6,270 nt of DNA from Gallionella sp. (lineage in GTDB: Bacteria > Pseudomonadota > Gammaproteobacteria > Burkholderiales > Gallionellaceae), in contig JANYHX010000303.1 of NCBI GenBank assembly GCA_025362155.1, positions 1 to 6,270 of the forward strand, read 5' to 3'. How positions within the stretch are numbered: the first letter of the stretch is position 1; every line of letters begins with the position of its first letter. This document shows positions 4,764 through 6,270 of this stretch, in pieces. Below the pieces are notes generated by a model that ran no database searches, was not told the DNA's origin, and saw only the letters and a program-made list of their open reading frames with translations. Both the position numbers and the translations under genes were made by a program.

Positions 4764-5083
4764 TATTGACTGTACCTTATTAATGCTCTTGAGTGTCGAT
4801 TTCATTTTCAGCGAAAATGTAGCACATTTTCTGAAAATAATTTCGATCATAAAATGAGATAAGTGGACGTTTGCCACTAACGACCTAAATTTAGCAGTGC
4901 AAAATAAATGGAAGATAGATTTTATTGATAGATTAAGATAGCTAGGATTTTGCATGGCCGTTCCGTGTGGAAAGCAGAGCTGCGCGGGTGTCCGGTTTCA
5001 GGCAGGTTGCGCGCCCTAGGCTACGCTGCGCGCGCCCAGATGAATCAATGAGCCAGACTCAATACAACTCAAGGAGATAAAGC
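4764..5083. other. Divergent intergenic region between the hemF-like gene and the secreted-protein gene
   Basis: These 320 bases hold no convincing gene. The left half is AT-rich and carries the hemF-like leader with its inverted repeat. The right half (about 4955-5040) turns abruptly GC-rich. It contains GCGCGC at 5009-5014 and GCGCGCGC at 5028-5035, which can pair around CCTAGGCTACGCT as a possible hairpin. Just before the next gene is a clear AAGGAG. I see no strong promoter for the + strand gene. Confidence 0.5.
4805..4837. promoter_or_regulatory. Long inverted repeat in the hemF-like leader, Fur-box-like operator candidate
   Basis: The core GAAAATGTAGCACATTTTC (4813-4831) has perfect 8-bp arms around AGC. 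Outer arms TTTTCA (4805-4810) and TGAAAA (4832-4837) extend it to 14 paired bases with a 2-base bulge. It lies 42-74 bases upstream of the chosen ATG on the - strand. A TATGAT -10-like box on that strand (4846-4851) sits just before it, so the repeat would fall at the start of the transcript. The core matches the classical 19-bp Fur box at 13 positions by my count. An iron-responsive operator is therefore possible and fits a haem-related gene, but a simple mRNA hairpin or another regulator is equally allowed. Confidence 0.5.
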
Positions 5084-5950
5084 ATGTTAACGAAAATATT
5101 GTGCCCCACGATCCTGATATTGCTTGCCCTTGCGCCGCTCGGCGTCGGTCATGCAGCGGATATGGCGATCGACTGCAGGCTCAAAGGCGGGACAGTAGTT
5201 CAACTTTCGGCCGAGGCTTGCAAGATGGAGGAGGGTGCACTCGTAAACGAAGCGGCTTCTCCTACTACTCCGGCTTCTTCGGCTTCAGGAGCCGTGCTCA
5301 AGCCCGTTGATGGAAATACAGCCGGGAATCCACCGCCTCCTGGTGATGCTACAAGCAATTTAAAGCTCGAAGCAACCCAGAAATGGATTATTGATTTATT
5401 GGTTAAGCCAGTTGGAGCAACAGCCCCCTTTGATAAAAACCCTGAAGTCATAGAAAGGAGTGCAAAGTTTGATGGGTGCCGATTGCTGGTTGACGAGAAT
5501 TTGCACATCCAATACGGCAATGCCTTTTCAGTATGGAAGGATTTTAAGATTAACTCGGTCTTTGATTTCCAAAATATCAATCGGGATGAATTCGGCATTA
5601 TGGGAAAAATAAGTTCCAAAGGGGGCAGCCTGAGTGGAGTGGCTATCTATTTTGAAGAACCCAAGAGCAAGGGCGGCAATAATATTTCCATATCGGTGCT
5701 TAATCTAAGAAATGGCAACTATACGAAATATACAACGCATGGGCCATCTGCATACTGGGATGCACCTCGCGGCGATTTGTGGATCGCAGATGAATATGGA
5801 TATACGAAGGATACTGGTTGGGGTACTGTGGCCACGGATAAGATCAGGATACTTCTTATCGTCAATTCATCAGACGATGCAGCAAAATTGAAAAATGCTT
5901 TTGAAGAAGTAAATACGATATGCAAGCTGCGTCAAGTTGAAACTAATTAG
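5084..5950 (+). CDS. Secreted (periplasmic) protein of unknown function
   Basis: This 288-residue protein has a Sec signal peptide: Lys4, a hydrophobic core ILILLALAPLGVG, and likely cleavage after GHA at residue 24. A short N-terminal module with two cysteines follows (DCRLKGG and EACKMEEG, Cys31 and Cys46), which could form a disulphide in the periplasm. Then comes a low-complexity linker rich in Ser, Thr, Pro, Ala and Gly (about 57-90, ending PPPPGD). The C-terminal domain (about 93-285) has mixed strands and helices. It includes two further cysteines (FDGCRLL and NTICKL) and ends in a helix DDAAKLKNAFEEVNTIC. I recognise no catalytic motif, and the function is unknown. An AAGGAG motif shortly before ATG 5084 gives strong support for the start. 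The KTSC gene follows after 53 bases on the same strand and may be co-transcribed. Confidence 0.82.
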   Translation: MLTKILCPTILILLALAPLGVGHAADMAIDCRLKGGTVVQLSAEACKMEEGALVNEAASPTTPASSASGAVLKPVDGNTAGNPPPPGDATSNLKLEATQKWIIDLLVKPVGATAPFDKNPEVIERSAKFDGCRLLVDENLHIQYGNAFSVWKDFKINSVFDFQNINRDEFGIMGKISSKGGSLSGVAIYFEEPKSKGGNNISISVLNLRNGNYTKYTTHGPSAYWDAPRGDLWIADEYGYTKDTGWGTVATDKIRILLIVNSSDDAAKLKNAFEEVNTICKLRQVETN

Positions 5951-6003
5951 TCAAAGTGGCCAAATCAAATGGGCCGGGCTCGAAACAGTTTTAGGACGCA
6001 ACG

Positions 6004-6267
6004 ATGGAGATGAAGAAGATCAATTCGGGCAAGTTGTGCGCCATTGGCTACGATGCGTCAGCCCGGATGCTGCAGGTTCAGCTCGACGACGGCAGTACCG
6101 TGCAGTATGGCGGCGTAGGAGAGGATACCTGGTGCCGGTTCAGTAGCTCTGGGGCGGCATGGAGTTTCTATCGCGACAACATCGAGGAAGAGTTCACCGC
6201 GAAGCGCGTTTCCGGGAACACCCCCGCAAGCAAGAATCCGCTCGACGATTTATTCCGGAAACCCTGA
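6004..6267 (+). CDS. KTSC domain protein
   Basis: This 87-residue protein is mostly one KTSC-type domain (about residues 6-64): INSGKLCAIGYDASARMLQV, DGSTVQYGGVGEDTW, then SSSGAAWSFYRDNIEEEF. These match the family pattern of a strand with A-x-G-Y-D, L-x-V-x-[FL]-x-x-G, a Tyr before a V/G turn, and an A-W-x-x-[FY]-x-x-x-I-x-x-x-[FY] helix. KTSC domains occur alone or fused to nuclease or lysyl-tRNA-synthetase-related proteins and have no firmly known function. The tail (SGNTPASKNPLDDLFRKP) is disordered-looking. AGGA at 5992-5995 lies 8 bases before ATG 6004. The Tyr-rich turn is altered (QYGGVG), a slightly atypical variant. Confidence 0.8.
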   Translation: MEMKKINSGKLCAIGYDASARMLQVQLDDGSTVQYGGVGEDTWCRFSSSGAAWSFYRDNIEEEFTAKRVSGNTPASKNPLDDLFRKP

Positions 6268-6270
6268 AGG

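Noticed and set aside
4764..4955. N-terminal extension of the hemF-like protein
   Set aside because: It has no HemF similarity and no ribosome binding site at its possible starts, and it contains the palindromic leader; ATG 4763 has an AAGG motif and gives a family-like length.
5200..5619. A 139-codon open frame on the - strand
   Set aside because: It is antisense to the secreted-protein gene, which has a signal peptide and a good ribosome binding site; the - strand product shows no recognisable features.

Overview
The window looks like chromosomal DNA of a proteobacterium, most likely a betaproteobacterium. This rests on the C-terminal tail of its EttA-type ABC-F protein and on typical proteobacterial small accessory families: a lipoprotein with a lipobox, a KTSC-domain protein and a lone cyclic-nucleotide-binding domain. 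The taxonomic call is inference. The first 26 bases are a fold-back copy of bases 111-136, so the left edge is probably a contig or amplification artefact and not true genome order.

Region 1 (1-2071) is the most interesting part. The 3' third of ettA (23-508) is followed by a compact AT-richer module of three overlapping or abutting genes. These are a HigB/RelE-superfamily toxin of the phage Gp49-like type (549-977), a HigA-like Xre antitoxin with an extended C-terminus (967-1389), and a SecB-like chaperone (1364-1849). This is the order and composition of a tripartite toxin-antitoxin-chaperone (TAC) system, as in M. tuberculosis HigB1-HigA1-Rv1957. A consensus -35 box (TTGACA) and a perfect 16-bp palindrome lie just upstream of the toxin and look like an autoregulated promoter-operator. 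Downstream of the module is a second, diverged and 5'-truncated copy of the ettA 3' end (1922-2071). The TAC cassette is therefore bracketed by two ettA 3' ends. This suggests it entered at the end of ettA together with a replacement 3' end and displaced the resident one.

Region 2 (2072-3690) holds small accessory genes on the + strand: a short, probably C-terminally truncated lipoprotein, a 27-codon orphan coding tail, a two-helix membrane protein with a possible PH-like domain, and a cyclic-nucleotide-binding-domain protein without a DNA-binding domain.

Region 3 (3726-4955, - strand) carries a divergent homologue of aerobic coproporphyrinogen III oxidase (HemF). It keeps several family blocks but seems to lack some of the conserved histidines. 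Its leader contains a long near-perfect inverted repeat that weakly resembles a Fur box.

Region 4 (5084-6267, + strand) has a secreted protein of unknown function with a Ser/Thr/Pro/Ala linker, followed 53 bases later by a small KTSC-domain protein, possibly in the same transcript.

Within the TAC module the expected logic comes from known TAC systems. Toxin and antitoxin are co-translated, the antitoxin needs the SecB-like chaperone to fold and repress, and loss of chaperone capacity frees the mRNA-cleaving toxin. The other regions show no obvious functional link to it.
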